Shown here in pieces: positions 1 through 11,020 of a DNA stretch of 64,000 bases (the stretch's first letter is position 1; each line of letters begins with the position of its first letter). The notes under the pieces were generated by a model. It did not search any database and was not told the origin of the DNA. It saw only the letters and a list, made by a program, of their open reading frames with translations. Made by a program: the position numbers and the translations under genes. The DNA is from Parasponia andersonii (lineage: Eukaryota; Streptophyta; Magnoliopsida; Rosales; Cannabaceae), in NCBI GenBank assembly GCA_002914805.1, contig JXTB01000779.1, positions 66,707-130,706 of the forward strand. Direction: 5' to 3'.

Positions 1-130
1 GAGCAAGTAAAAGGAGGAAAATGGAACAAAGATGGTTCCTCCTACAGGCACAAAGACAAGGACAAAGAGAAGGAAGACGGTGACTTCTCCAAGCCAAAAG
101 TCAAATACTTTCTTTGTAATGGGTATGGAG
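1..130 (+). mobile_element. Ty3/gypsy gag remnant (zinc-knuckle region)
   Basis: The + strand reads openly from base 1 to a stop at 133-135. The peptide is rich in Lys/Asp/Glu and ends KPKVKYFLCNGYGD. This resembles the linker and start of the CCHC knuckle in plant Ty3/gypsy gag proteins (usually CFLCxGPHxxxxCP), with the first Cys replaced by Tyr and the knuckle cut short by the stop. It is a fragment continuing off the left edge. The assignment rests on remembered family patterns, so it is only moderately sure. Confidence 0.45.
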
Positions 131-265
131 ATTAGCAGAGATAAAGGGAGAAGCAAAATTAGTTCGACTCAGAAGCAATATCTGAGGAAGGTATCATAGT
201 GTTTTAGTATGACTAAATAATCAAAACCTATTAGTATACTATTTACTCCTCATTTCAAGCTTAAT

Positions 266-600
266 GCTGAGGTGCGTAGGCCCTATTGAGGTGCAGATAC
301 TGATGGAGGAAATCCACGAGGGAGTATATGGTAACTGCTGACGTTGAAGGCGGCCTCGCCCCGCTCTACCGTCACAGCACGGGAGTTCAGCTGCCCGGTC
401 AGCTCGCCAATGCGAGAGGAGTCAAGAGACCGAATAGTGGCTAGGTGCAGAGTATAAAGCAGCCTCTGAGGTTCCTTTGCCAGTTGACGGGTCTTCTTAT
501 CATCTTCAACTAAAATCTGAGCTCGATCCAAAATTTCAACATAGGTGGTTAACTTCAGAACTTTGATCGAGCACCTTAAGTACCTATGGTCACTGTTCAT
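266..600. mobile_element. Scrambled Ty3/gypsy debris on both strands
   Basis: On the minus strand, 600-283 is open for 105 residues. It begins with a segment (LRCSIKVLKLTTYVEILDRA) like the C-terminal end of the retrotransposon gag domain. On the plus strand, 266-340 reads EVQILMEEIHEGVYGNC, like the EIHEGxCGxH zinc-binding start of the gypsy integrase, with the His replaced. Both cannot be one intact element, so this looks like rearranged gypsy debris with higher G+C than its surroundings. No function is proposed. Confidence 0.4.
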
Positions 601-2242
601 TCACCGAGCCACCAGCCGCCGCCGTGCCCGACGCACCAGCCCGCTGTGACCGGAAGACACCAACGAAGCCACGTCAAGACGAATCTAACGAGCCCGGTTT
701 GAGGTCGAACAGAGGTTAGAATCGTATATGGAAGGGAAATCTGATATGTAAAGACTTGAACGCCAAATCATAGCTTACTTTTCTATTTTAGTTATTAGTT
801 TTCTAAAACAATAAAAAAAGAGATATATATATATATATATATAGGCACCAATCCAGTAGGTAATTTTTTTTTTTTACCTATGCATAGGTATCAATTTGAC
901 CAATGAAAATTTAGCATGCATATTTTTTTATTGTAAAAAGTAAAAGAGGGAAAGAGCATTAATGATGCACGTCTTTTCATGCACTTNGGAGGGAGAGAGA
1001 TGAAAAGGTGGAAAGAGTAGTCGAGGACCATGTAGGAGTTATGTCAGTTTCTTGTAGTTTGTTAAAATTCAACTTTGTAAGTATGTTAAAAATAATCTGA
1101 AGGGTATCATGGATAAGAGGTTCTCAGTACAGGGATATTCGCTAGGTATATGTGCAAAAAAAGGACAAGTGACATCGTTTATATTTAAGTTATTCGAAAT
1201 TATGTGATGTGTTAAAGACTACATGACACTTATAATTTATACGAAAATAATTTGCACTAGATAACATCAAGAGCATCTGTCTCAATTATTGCAACATCTA
1301 AGTTATTATATAAGTTATTTATTAAAACATACGTATTAAATTAAAAAAAAAAATTCCACCCTGGTCACGTTGTCGCCCATGTTTGTGATCTACGTGATTT
1401 TATATAACTTGATATAAATTTTTGGTAAATAAATTATATGAGTGCTTGATATTCGTTTTAATTTTTTGGATAATAAAAAAGGGAAAAGGAATGACCAACG
1501 TAGCTTCTCTCCCTCAAGAATGTTTCCTAAGATTCTACGGATATAAAGTGAGTCACCTGAATCCCATCTAAATAACTAAAAAAAACGGCATTCTAAAAAC
1601 AAAAGAGTGGGTATTGGACTGATAGAACAGTACTTTCACATTTAAAATTCTCAAAAAAGTTACTCAAATTTGAACCCGCGGTCTCCGGCTCAGTAACCCT
1701 GCCATTAGAGCACATGTTAAGTAGTTGTTCAGTAGTGTATTCGTTTAAATTAAATTTAGTTATGTTCACGTTTTTAACAATGACGTTGATCCTGTGTACA
1801 TGTCATTATGAATTCGTAGAAGTCATGAATGCAACAATGTTGCAGGCATAGAGATTTTGTTCGTTTTCGATTTAATCGAGGCACACCATGGATCTACTGA
1901 ATGTGAATTTGTTATCATCACTTCACTTTTCTTTTACCTAAAAAAGAAAAAGAAAAAAAAAAGGACAAAAATGTGAACTAGAAAATCATAGCCCTCCAGA
2001 GCTGGTCCAACTTACTAGCTTTTAAGAATAAAGTAATATATATTTTATATATATGTTTCGTGCAATGTATTAGCTGGAGACTAGGACTACAATCTTATGT
2101 TATGTACTTGTAAAATTTATGCTATGATATCTCTGTCTGTCTGCTCGTACAATGTAACATTTTCAAAACAAAAGTATCATTTTACTAATTGGCAGTTTCC
2201 ATGGGAAAGAATAAAGGCACTAAATTGACCCATATGCTATAA
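601..2242. other. Intergenic, no gene seen
   Basis: This stretch is A+T-rich with a (TA)n microsatellite at about 823-842 and one unresolved base at 987. At about 1665-1715 the reverse strand carries GGGTTCAAATTT downstream of a GC-rich 40-base stretch, resembling the B-box half of a tRNA-derived SINE. Nothing convincing is coding. Confidence 0.6.
2234..2242. repeat. Left 9-bp target-site duplication of the MULE
   Basis: The 9-mer ATGCTATAA abuts the left terminal inverted repeat and is repeated exactly after the right end. Confidence 0.8.
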
Positions 2243-3468
2243 GGGTTAATTACATCGAAATACCCTAAAATTTGAGTTTTATGTAAAAACAGACCTTAGA
2301 TTTTACAAATTAATATCCTAATATTTAAAATTTATGAAAAATTATACTCTGTAATGCCAAATTCAGTGATTCGAATAGTAAAAATATAAAAAATACCCTT
2401 CTTTAAGTTATTAAAAACGTATTAGTCTAATAATAATTTTTAAAATAATTTATAAAGTGTCTTATTTAGTTTCGTTTAATCAAAAAAAAAAAAAAAAAAT
2501 GAAACCCTCTCTCTCCATCTATCTCAATCCCCCTCCTTGTTACTGTTGCCACTGAGGTCAAACCCAGAAACACCTCTACACCAAGATAAAAATGGCAATC
2601 TACCAATAGCCATGTGCCCAACGATCCTAGTGTAATCTCGTCGATGTCGAGTTCAGATCTGCTCGAATTCAAATCCGAAATCTGAAATTGTTGAGGTTAG
2701 GGGTGGTGCGTCGTGTTGGTCGTGAATGTGGCCGCCGCCGTGAACCTGGCCGCTGCCATGGGATTTAGTGTTCAGACAAGTAATGGCAGAGTAGGAGAAG
2801 ATTCGAGGATGAAGACGACGATGAAGATAAATATGGGGTTCTGAGTGGGTTTGAAGAGGAGTTGGCGTTGGGGTTCTCATGAGTAAGCATAGACACTTGT
2901 AAATTGATAATTTTTAAGATTTTTATGTTTATAAGCTTTGAATTCTGGGTTGTGCAGTACTCGGATATAATCTCTTGCCATTTATCTTATATGGTGAAAT
3001 GATTCTCGTGTTTTGATTTCGAGGGCTTGGCATGATTAGATTTATTCGCATAGGAATTAATGTATTAACCGTAGAGCTTGGATACTTGGAAGATGTAATT
3101 GTAGATGCTTGCTGCAAAAACATTGAATCTGGTGATGATAGAAGTACAGTGAGTACACGGTCTCCATCTTTCTTTGTTTTCAAATTTCAATTTTTTTTTT
3201 TTTTTCATTTTAAAAAGAATTTTAAAACATAAATAGAACAATATTAAACCTAGAGAAGAAACTAATTAAAAATCATTATTAGGAAAATATTTAGTCGAAT
3301 ATCTTTTTAATAACTTCAAGATTGGTATTTTCATCTTTTTACTGTTTAAAGGGCATTAAAGGGTATAATTTTGCAGAATTATCAAATCTAAAGTATTAAT
3401 TTGCAAAACTCTGAGGATTAATTTTACTAAAAAACTCAAACTTCACGCTATTTGGATGTCATTAACCC
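2243..3468. mobile_element. Non-autonomous Mutator-like element (possible Pack-MULE)
   Basis: The element starts GGGTTAATTACATC and ends GTCATTAACCC. Both ends are flanked by the identical 9-mer ATGCTATAA (2234-2242 and 3469-3477), the target-duplication length typical of Mutator-like elements. The inverted repeats extend about 200 bases on each side (about 2243-2450 against 3270-3468) and match imperfectly; stretches such as AAGTTATTAAAAA are shared. The core, about 2500-2890, is much richer in G+C and carries open frames on the minus strand (2880-2653 and 2672-2466) but no transposase. It may therefore hold a captured host gene fragment. I do not recognise the captured sequence. Confidence 0.8.
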
Positions 3469-3477
3469 ATGCTATAA
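3469..3477. repeat. Right 9-bp target-site duplication of the MULE
   Basis: This is an exact copy of the 9-mer at 2234-2242, directly after the terminal ATTAACCC of the element. Confidence 0.8.
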
Positions 3478-3573
3478 TTATCCTATTACAATTAATTTCA
3501 CGCACTACTTTGTCTTTGTCCTCTCTCTCTCTCTCTCTTTTTTTTTTTTTTGGTTTTGTTTTGTAGCTGGCTA

Positions 3574-5811
3574 ATGAGGCTGAGATCATTTGGTGAAATG
3601 GGGACCAATGTCTTCAACCAGAATCTAAAGATTACCCAGTTGGGCAAATCGGGTCGGATTGAGGAAGCCATTAAGATTTTCTCACAAATGACCAAAAAGA
3701 ATACTGTGACTTACAATTCCATGGTCTCTGCCTATGCCAAGAATGGTAGGATCAGGGATGCGCGCCATCTGTTTGATAAAATGCCTCATAGAAATTTAGT
3801 TTCATGGAATACTATGATGGCTGGATATTTGCATAATGATAAGGTGGAGGAAGCCTCTGAGGTCTTTGTTAAAATGCCTAAAAGAGACCTTTTTTCTTGG
3901 ACTTTAATGATAACTTGCTATACTCGTAATGGTGAGCTTCAAAAGGCTAGAGAACTGTTCAATTTACTTCCTGATAAGCAAGACTCAGTCTGTTGGAATG
4001 CCATGATAGCAGGTTATGCTAAGAAAGGGTTGTACGAGGAGGCCAAAAAATTGTTTTATGAAATGCCAGTCAAGAATTTAGTTTCTTGGAACTCAATGCT
4101 AGCAGGGTATACTAAGAATGGAGAAATGCACATTGGGTTGCAGTTTTTTGAGGAGATGGCTGAGAGGGATGTGGTTTCATGGAATTTGATTGTTGATGGA
4201 TTTGTTGAAGTTGGTGATTTGGATTCTGCTTGGAAGTTCTTTAAGAAGATTCCAGAGCCGAATGTTGTTTCATGGGTTACGATGTTATGTGGGTTTGCAC
4301 GTAATGGTAGGATTGTGGAAGCACAGGATCTCTTTGAACAAATGCCAATTAGAAATGTGGTTTCTTGGAATGCAATGCTTGCTGCCTATGTCCAAGACAG
4401 CCAAATTGATAGGGCTGTTAGACTATTCTCAGAGATGCCAGAGAGGGATGCGGTATCGTGGACCACAATGATAAATGGGTATGTTTGTGTTGGAAAGCTC
4501 GATGAAGCAAGACAATTACTTCATCGGATGCCTTACAAAAATATTGCCGCTCAAACAGCAATGATTTCTGGGTATGTGCAAAGTAAAAGGATGGATGAAG
4601 CTAGTCAGATCTTTAATCAGATTGGTACCCGTGATGTTGTTTGTTGGAACACCATGATTGCTGGTTATGCTCAGTGTGGTAGAATGGCTGAAGCCCAATT
4701 TTTGTTTAACCTAATGACAAATAAGGACTTGGTTTCTTGGAATACTATGATCACTGGCTATGCCCAAGCTGGACAGATGGATAAAGCACTTGAGATCTTT
4801 GATGTAATGGGAAAGAGGAATATAGTTTCGTGGAATTCAATGATCGCTGGTTTCTTGCAAAATGGGTTATATCTTGATGCTCTAAAAATGTTTTTGATGA
4901 TGAGAAAGGAAGGAAGAAGACCTGATCAATCAACTTTTTCATGTGGACTAAGTGCATGTGCCAATCTTGCAGCTTTGCAAGTTGGGGAGCAGCTTCACCA
5001 TTTGATATTGAAAAGTGGTTATGTAAATGATTTGTTTGTGAGCAATGCACTCATCACCATGTATGCTAAATCTGGAAGAGTTTTCAATGCTGAATTGGTT
5101 TTCAGAGATATTGGAAATGTTGATATTGTTTCTTGGAATTCTTTGATTGCTGGTTATGCTTTAAACGGTTATGGGAAAGAGGCGGTTGAGCTTCTTGAAG
5201 AAATGCTAATAGAAGGGGTGGCTCCAGATCAGGTCACCTTTGTTGGTGTGTTGTCTGCTTGTAGTCATACTGGGCTGGTTGCTCAAGGTTTAAAGTTGTT
5301 TAAAAACATGACTCAGATACACAAGATTGAACCTTTGCCTGAACACTATGCTTGCCTGGTTGACCTGCTTGGCCGGGCCGGGAGGTTAGAAGAAGCTCTC
5401 AAATTGGTTCTGGAGAAGAAAGTCAAGGCAACTGCTGGCTTATATGGTGCATTGCTTGGAGCTTCCAGGATTCACCGAAATCTGGAACTTGGTAAGTACG
5501 CTACGGAGAAGCTTTTGGAACTCGAACCTCATAAAGCTTCAAACTATGTGCTCTTGTCAAACATTCATGCGGAGGCGGGCAGATGGAGTGAAGTTGAAAG
5601 AATAAGAGTGCTGATGTCGGAGAGAATAGCAGCGAAGCAACCAGGATGCAGTTGGATCGAACTTGGAAATCAGGTACATTCTTTTCTTTCTGATGATGCG
5701 GCACAGCCTAGAATAGCTGAGGTTTGCAGTATACCAAAGACTTTGACTGCAGAATTAAATTGCAGAACTTGTGTGTCTGATATGAAATCTTCTCTTCTAG
5801 ACATCTTATAA
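3574..5811 (+). CDS. Pentatricopeptide repeat protein, PLS class, E subgroup
   Basis: The protein has 745 residues in a single exon, usual for plant PPR genes. I count about 19 PPR motifs. The first 13 are consecutive 31-residue S-type repeats with the recurring core (D/N)VVSWNxMIxGY and xxEAxxLFxxMPxR. They are followed by P-L-S triplets (PDQSTFSCGLSACANLAAL, later PDQVTFVGVLSACSHTGLV) and a C-terminal E region containing ASNYVLLSNIHAEAGRW and CSWIEL. There is no DYW deaminase domain. PLS-type PPR proteins bind organellar RNA in mitochondria or plastids, and E-subgroup members commonly specify C-to-U editing sites; the target cannot be read from sequence. The ATG at 3574 is the first in frame; the frame is open upstream only through a TTG. 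An alternative ATG is at 3598. A CT-rich tract at about 3520-3550 lies just upstream. It is convergent with the epimerase gene. Confidence 0.93.
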   Translation: MRLRSFGEMGTNVFNQNLKITQLGKSGRIEEAIKIFSQMTKKNTVTYNSMVSAYAKNGRIRDARHLFDKMPHRNLVSWNTMMAGYLHNDKVEEASEVFVKMPKRDLFSWTLMITCYTRNGELQKARELFNLLPDKQDSVCWNAMIAGYAKKGLYEEAKKLFYEMPVKNLVSWNSMLAGYTKNGEMHIGLQFFEEMAERDVVSWNLIVDGFVEVGDLDSAWKFFKKIPEPNVVSWVTMLCGFARNGRIVEAQDLFEQMPIRNVVSWNAMLAAYVQDSQIDRAVRLFSEMPERDAVSWTTMINGYVCVGKLDEARQLLHRMPYKNIAAQTAMISGYVQSKRMDEASQIFNQIGTRDVVCWNTMIAGYAQCGRMAEAQFLFNLMTNKDLVSWNTMITGYAQAGQMDKALEIFDVMGKRNIVSWNSMIAGFLQNGLYLDALKMFLMMRKEGRRPDQSTFSCGLSACANLAALQVGEQLHHLILKSGYVNDLFVSNALITMYAKSGRVFNAELVFRDIGNVDIVSWNSLIAGYALNGYGKEAVELLEEMLIEGVAPDQVTFVGVLSACSHTGLVAQGLKLFKNMTQIHKIEPLPEHYACLVDLLGRAGRLEEALKLVLEKKVKATAGLYGALLGASRIHRNLELGKYATEKLLELEPHKASNYVLLSNIHAEAGRWSEVERIRVLMSERIAAKQPGCSWIELGNQVHSFLSDDAAQPRIAEVCSIPKTLTAELNCRTCVSDMKSSLLDIL

Positions 5812-6620
5812 TCTGGCAATATTTTTTCAGTAACTAAGACAACGATGTATAATGTATTACAGTTTTTGTATCTTATACTCAAAATATATGTAAATCTTTG
5901 TTACAACTGTAAGTACAAAATATTAATGATTTCTTGAGGCTACTTCATGCAATTATGGTTTGATGTTGGTAGATTTGTTATCATCAACTGAAGCAGCAAT
6001 GCGAGCAACTCATACCTCAGCACGAATTTATTATTAAAACAATGGGAACCAGACACTATTAAAGCAAAACTTGATCTTGCTATCAATCTTTATAGAACTC
6101 ATATTGATAAATTATACAAGTAAAAGTCATCTGAAAAAAAAAATTTACCAGTAAAAGACTATTTGAACTTCCCAAATTATTTACATATATTTATTTGTGA
6201 TTTTTTAAGTTCATGAATGGCTTATGTTCCTTTAAAATTTTCTCACATAACTTACTAGGAGATTGAATAGGGAATGTGTAACATACATCTCTGTTTACAA
6301 AACAAGCAGTCATCAGAACACAGTCTATCAAATGTTTCTATAAGTTGTATAATCTAGGACTTTTTTTTCGGTCTATTTCTTCTTGTGTCTTTTCTTTATT
6401 TTTCCGAGTGGGGGCGGCAGAAAAGTATCACGTCTTACTTCTCCAAGGCCCTTATGAACAATTGGGGAAGGACATCCACCAACCAATGCTGAGAAACTTT
6501 TCAAATGGGGTTTGGGATTCTACTCCAACCCTACTTGCGATCATAAACGAAATACATGTCAAACTTCAGATGGTTTGAGACACAACACTGGTTCGATAAG
6601 ATAAATCTGTCTGGTCACTG
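5812..6620. other. Convergent intergenic region
   Basis: This holds the 3' ends of the PPR gene (+) and the epimerase gene (-). No further gene is seen. An open frame at 6345-6578 shows no recognisable protein. Confidence 0.6.
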
Positions 6621-9500
6621 CTAATCCATGGTGGTGGGAGTGCCATAACCATTTTGATGTGTGTTTTGCCATTTCCATGCAACCTCTAAGCTCTCTTGAA
6701 GGTTCGTAACCTTGGCAGTCCAATTTAACTCGCGCGTTATCTTGGAAGGATCGCTGTAAACTTCGGCGTAATCCCCTGGCCTTCGGTCGAGGTATTCAAC
6801 CATAATGTCCACCCTTGTTGCCTTCTTACATGCCTCCACAAACTCCTTTACTGATCTACCTGTAATCAAAATTCGAAAGAATCTCAACAATTTGAAGGAG
6901 AAGTAAACAGCGTGTGACATATACGGTTTAAAAGATACACTCCAAGAAAAATTAGAAAAAAAAAAAAAAAAAAAAAAGAGGAGAGAAAAACAAACAAACT
7001 GACACAAATTGGCATTTGGGAAAAAGCTCATCTGTCTGCTAACAAAAATGATGCCTACCTTTTCCAGTGCCAACATTATAGATGCCAACCTTCCCAGGTT
7101 TTGCATTGGCAAGAGCTTTCACATGAGCATCTACAAGATCTGTGACATCTATATAGTCCCTTACACAAGTGCCATCAGCTGTTTTATAGTCTGTACCTTT
7201 CACCTAGAATTGACATAATAACTAAGTTGTATGAAACATCATTTTTCGATTATATGGGACTTGAGTGATAAAAATTCAACTGAAAAGTGATAGAGAGGAC
7301 ATCAAAAGTGGGGAAAGTACCTTCAGTCCAGAAATAATTCCTCTAGCTGCGTCAAAGCAAGCACCAGATATCCGGCCTTGTTCACGTAGTTCAGGTCTAG
7401 GAGCTTCTCCCAGTCTTCCCTCTGGGTCTGATCCAATAACATTAAAATACCTGAAGATATAGAAGGTCAGTTGTTAGTCTCCTCTTGTCTACTTCTGATA
7501 GTTATACTCATCTAAAGATCCAAGCAAAAGAAAAGTCATCTTGAAATTGAGGATCCTGTGAATGCTATGTATGTTGCACATAAGGTGCTAAAGAGAATCA
7601 GCTTCGAATTTGAGCAGACTATAAAACATATTTGATTAAAATACGAAGAAATCCAAGCATCACCTACCGTAAGATCATGATAGCCATATCCGAGTTTTTG
7701 GAAAAGTCCAGTATGATATCTTCAGCCATTTTCTTGGCTTTTCCGTATGGATTAATTGGCACCTGCAAAAGGTATGCAAATATAAATTCTGGACCATGAC
7801 AGAAAAGCAGGTGATAAATATAAACATTTTCCCAATATAATACAGGTCCTTAGTTATTAGATCTTATGGATGTTCATCAAATATTCATAACTAAGTACAT
7901 GAGACTTTTTCCACTCCTGTTTTTCTAGAAACGAAATGTCATTTAACAGTAGAGGTTTGGAGTAGAGGATCCAATTGTTTGTATCAACATTACTTTACAA
8001 CAAAAAAACCTTAAGAAACAGTTCCAAAGGTTAATGACCAAGAAACAGAAGAAGGCGTCAAAGTTTTCCTTTATGGCATATCCAGCTTGTGAGCTATTGA
8101 CAAAGACTAAGAAAATCAAGGAGATTAATTGGAAAGAATGAATTTCAGTTTCAAGATAGAAAACCAAGCTCATGAAATCATGTTTTGAATTTCTCACTTG
8201 CTCAGTTTCTTCTGTAATCGGCATCTGTTTCGGTTCTCCATATGTTGCACAAGTACTAGAGTAGATCAAGGTCTTGACCCTGTGAGCTGCCATTGCCTCC
8301 AGAACTAATAGGGTATTTGATGTAATATTGTGATAATATCTGAAAATTGTGCAGAAAAATGCAGATTAGACAAGTCTTTAGGGATGGATTTTGGAAGGTA
8401 AATTAACACAAGCGAATTTAGAATCAAGTACAAAAGATTTCAGCAGAATTTCTAGTTCTAGAGAAAACTAACACAGTTTTTTATTATTTGAAAGACAGAG
8501 AGAATACCTAAGAGGCTCAAGTGTACTTTCTCCAACGTAAGCAACAGCCGCAAAATGCATCACTGCATCAAATACATTTTCTCTAAATATTTTATTGACC
8601 TAAAACACCAATCAAGGACGATAACAAAATTTCTTGTTTATGTGGTTCACTCCCTAAGTGGAAAATCTGAATTTGAATAAAAAAATTTAACAAACTCCTT
8701 TTGACATAATTTAGGATACAGCATGCTTGTCCCCCAGGTCAGCATAAATAAACTGAAGTCTTCCTGGCTCTGGAAATAACTCTTGAAGAACCTTAATGGC
8801 ACCCAAATTTCCTCTAGAAAGATTGTCCTGAGAAACGTGACAAGTTATCGAAAATCAATGTTTAACAACAAATCGAATTTAATTTACGTTTACAAAAACA
8901 CAATGGGGCTTAAAACGTTTAAATCTTTCTTGAGTTAGAGATGACATACCACTATGGTTATACGGTATGAATCCTTTAAGAGCCTAAGTGAAGCATGAGA
9001 ACCTATATATCCAGCTCCTCCAGTTACTAAGACGTGTGTTACCCCTGTTTCTCGTTGAGAGAACTGGACACATAAGAAAGCCTTAGATTAAACAAATGTA
9101 ACGGAAAATTATGTTCAGATGAATGAAATCTTTACCTGAGTCCAAAAATTGACATGTTTTTTTTATTAAGAGTATTAATTCAAAACTTGATCAAAGTTTT
9201 AGGACTCGATATTAAGTATGTTAATTTGAGGATCAGAGTCCCCATAATAAAGTTTTAAGGGGTTGGCTCCTAATTACCCTTCTTACTATAAAGTAAGATT
9301 TTTTGGTCTAAATTCAAATAAGAATGTCTAGAGTTATGACTAATCTCGGATTGCATAGAAAATCATGAACATACCAAGTTAGGGGACCTAAAAAGTGGTG
9401 ACTGCCTGAACGAAAAAACGCAAAGACTAATTAGAAAAGCAGCAGCCAAAAAGATCCTGACAGAAAAATTGCTCTTCCTTTTTGTCTCTGCAAAATCCAT
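6621..9500 (-). CDS. UXE: UDP-arabinose 4-epimerase (MUR4/UXE type)
   Basis: This Golgi enzyme interconverts UDP-xylose and UDP-arabinopyranose for cell-wall arabinan, xylan and arabinogalactan synthesis. Coding exons in transcript order: 9500-9375, 9063-8950, 8827-8720, 8599-8508, 8339-8198, 7762-7668, 7450-7321, 7203-7059, 6859-6621. The total is 1191 bases, 396 residues plus stop, all with GT/AG borders. A single hydrophobic segment at residues 16-31 after a Lys/Arg-rich start is a type II signal anchor. The NAD-binding motif TGGAGYIG is at 56-63, the active-site SST at 174-176 and the catalytic YxxxK (YGKAK) at 200-204. Conserved blocks [39 protein letters not shown] and [17 protein letters not shown] follow. 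The N-terminus is about 20 residues shorter than Arabidopsis MUR4; the first ATG is accepted because an in-frame TAA lies upstream in the spliced leader. Cytosolic UDP-glucose 4-epimerases lack the anchor. Confidence 0.94.
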
Positions 9501-10013
9501 GCCTGCAAAAAATAAAACTTTAACTCAAGTCTCTGCCATCTTTAGATTAATGGGTTTGTTTTATTTGCTGTTTCTTGTATGGCTAAAGGGAAAATACTTT
9601 AGGAAAATTAGAGGGTAATGCTATCTTATAGGCTGCAAACCATTTAGAGATACAATTATTTAATTACTAAATGTATATAAATATAAATTTACCTCAGTGA
9701 CAAGGAGAAAACAATCTAAGAAGCTGAACATATCAAAGAATCATCAAAACTAAAATTCAAGACTTTCCAATCCTCCATATCCCACTATGATTAATAACCA
9801 CTCAAAAGTCAATAAGGCCAATTACAAGAAAGAAAACTTTAGAACAAAATGAAATATACAAACAGAAAGTGATCATTTTGGAACAGAGAAAATTTCAACA
9901 TGACACAACAGATTGATGATCACAATGATTTTGATCAAAACTAAAAACTACAGTAACATAATAAAATAAAAAATAAAAAACAGAAAGAGATTCATATTTT
10001 AATGAGAAAGTAC

Positions 10014-10270
10014 CTGAAAATAGGATTGAAACACAACCTTAAAGGTCCGATATGAATTGAAATGAATATTTAGAAGAATCTGAAATTGGAAAAGTGACTG
10101 ATTGATGAGAAAGTGTGTTTGGCGGGAGAGAAAGGCGGGCAAGAATGAAAATAAAGAGCACCAAATAAACCTGAAAAGTAGAGAAATCAGAGAAAATAAC
10201 TACCATGAAAGTGAGAAAGAAAGAGGCAGGCTTGGACTCAGTCCTGGTCTTATAAGCTGTGGTCCGTTTA
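10014..10270 (-). other. 5'-UTR exon of the epimerase gene (inferred)
   Basis: On the minus strand the sequence runs ..CCTATTTTCAG|GTACTTTCTC, giving a donor at 10013. The acceptor TTTTTTGCAG lies two bases before the ATG at 9500. A leader intron of about 0.5 kb is therefore likely. The 5' end is a guess from TATA-like sequence at about 10296-10306. Reading back from the ATG through the splice gives an in-frame TAA, so no coding extension exists here. Confidence 0.5.
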
Positions 10271-10778
10271 AACTGAGGGAATTAATCGTATAAATGAGAT
10301 ATATACACGTCTATGCATGCTCAACAAGGTTAGTTGACTTGGTTCCTTTCAAGAAAAATAAAATAAATGAATAAACAAATAAAGTTAGTTGTCTTACAAA
10401 AACAAAAAGTTATATATATAAAGACATTTCAAAGCAACTTTTCAAAGAAAAATTATAAAAGAGAAAATTGTGTTTTTTTATTCGGGTAAATAGTGTTTGA
10501 TGTTTTAATTTTCTGATGTTTTACCATATCATGGGACTTTGTGAGGTGACCACTTCAAAGGCTAAAGCTCCGCTACTTTGCGTCACAAAAAATGTATATG
10601 CAATGCATTGTGTTACTTTGTGTCACAAACGCAAAGATGTATCTCACCCGCGTTCTATACAGAAGCCCATAAATTATGGAATTTATTAAGATATATAAGC
10701 GCGATCTACAAGGAGAAAACCACATTATTTTCATATAATTAGTATTTATTTATTAAATACAAATTCTGAAATTGGTAT

Positions 10779-11020
10779 TTAATTTCTACGATTTGGTGGA
10801 GTTCATTACCTATGTCGTTTTGAAGAAAAGAACATGTCATTTGCCTCCCCTCCTTCTTCAGGGCTTCCTCTGTTTTTTTGAGCTCAAACGGTAGAGAGTA
10901 GACGATTAATTCCTACTTTTTTAAGACCAATTTTGATCCCTCCCCCACTTTTTTTTCATCCCTGTATACTATCTGATCTGTTCTATGCATTTCTTCCTTG
11001 TTCTAAAATATTTTGTTTAT
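10779..11020 (+). repeat. Diverged segmental repeat, copy 1
   Basis: Matches copy 2 at about 12330-12605 in the same order. Shared stretches include GTGGAGTTCATTAC near the start, a GAGA.GATTAATT block in the middle and TGTATACTATCTGATCT near the end. The copies lie about 1.55 kb apart with many substitutions and indels. Confidence 0.6.

Noticed and set aside
4190..4471. A 93-codon frame within the PPR gene
   Set aside because: It is an out-of-frame shadow of the PPR repeats.
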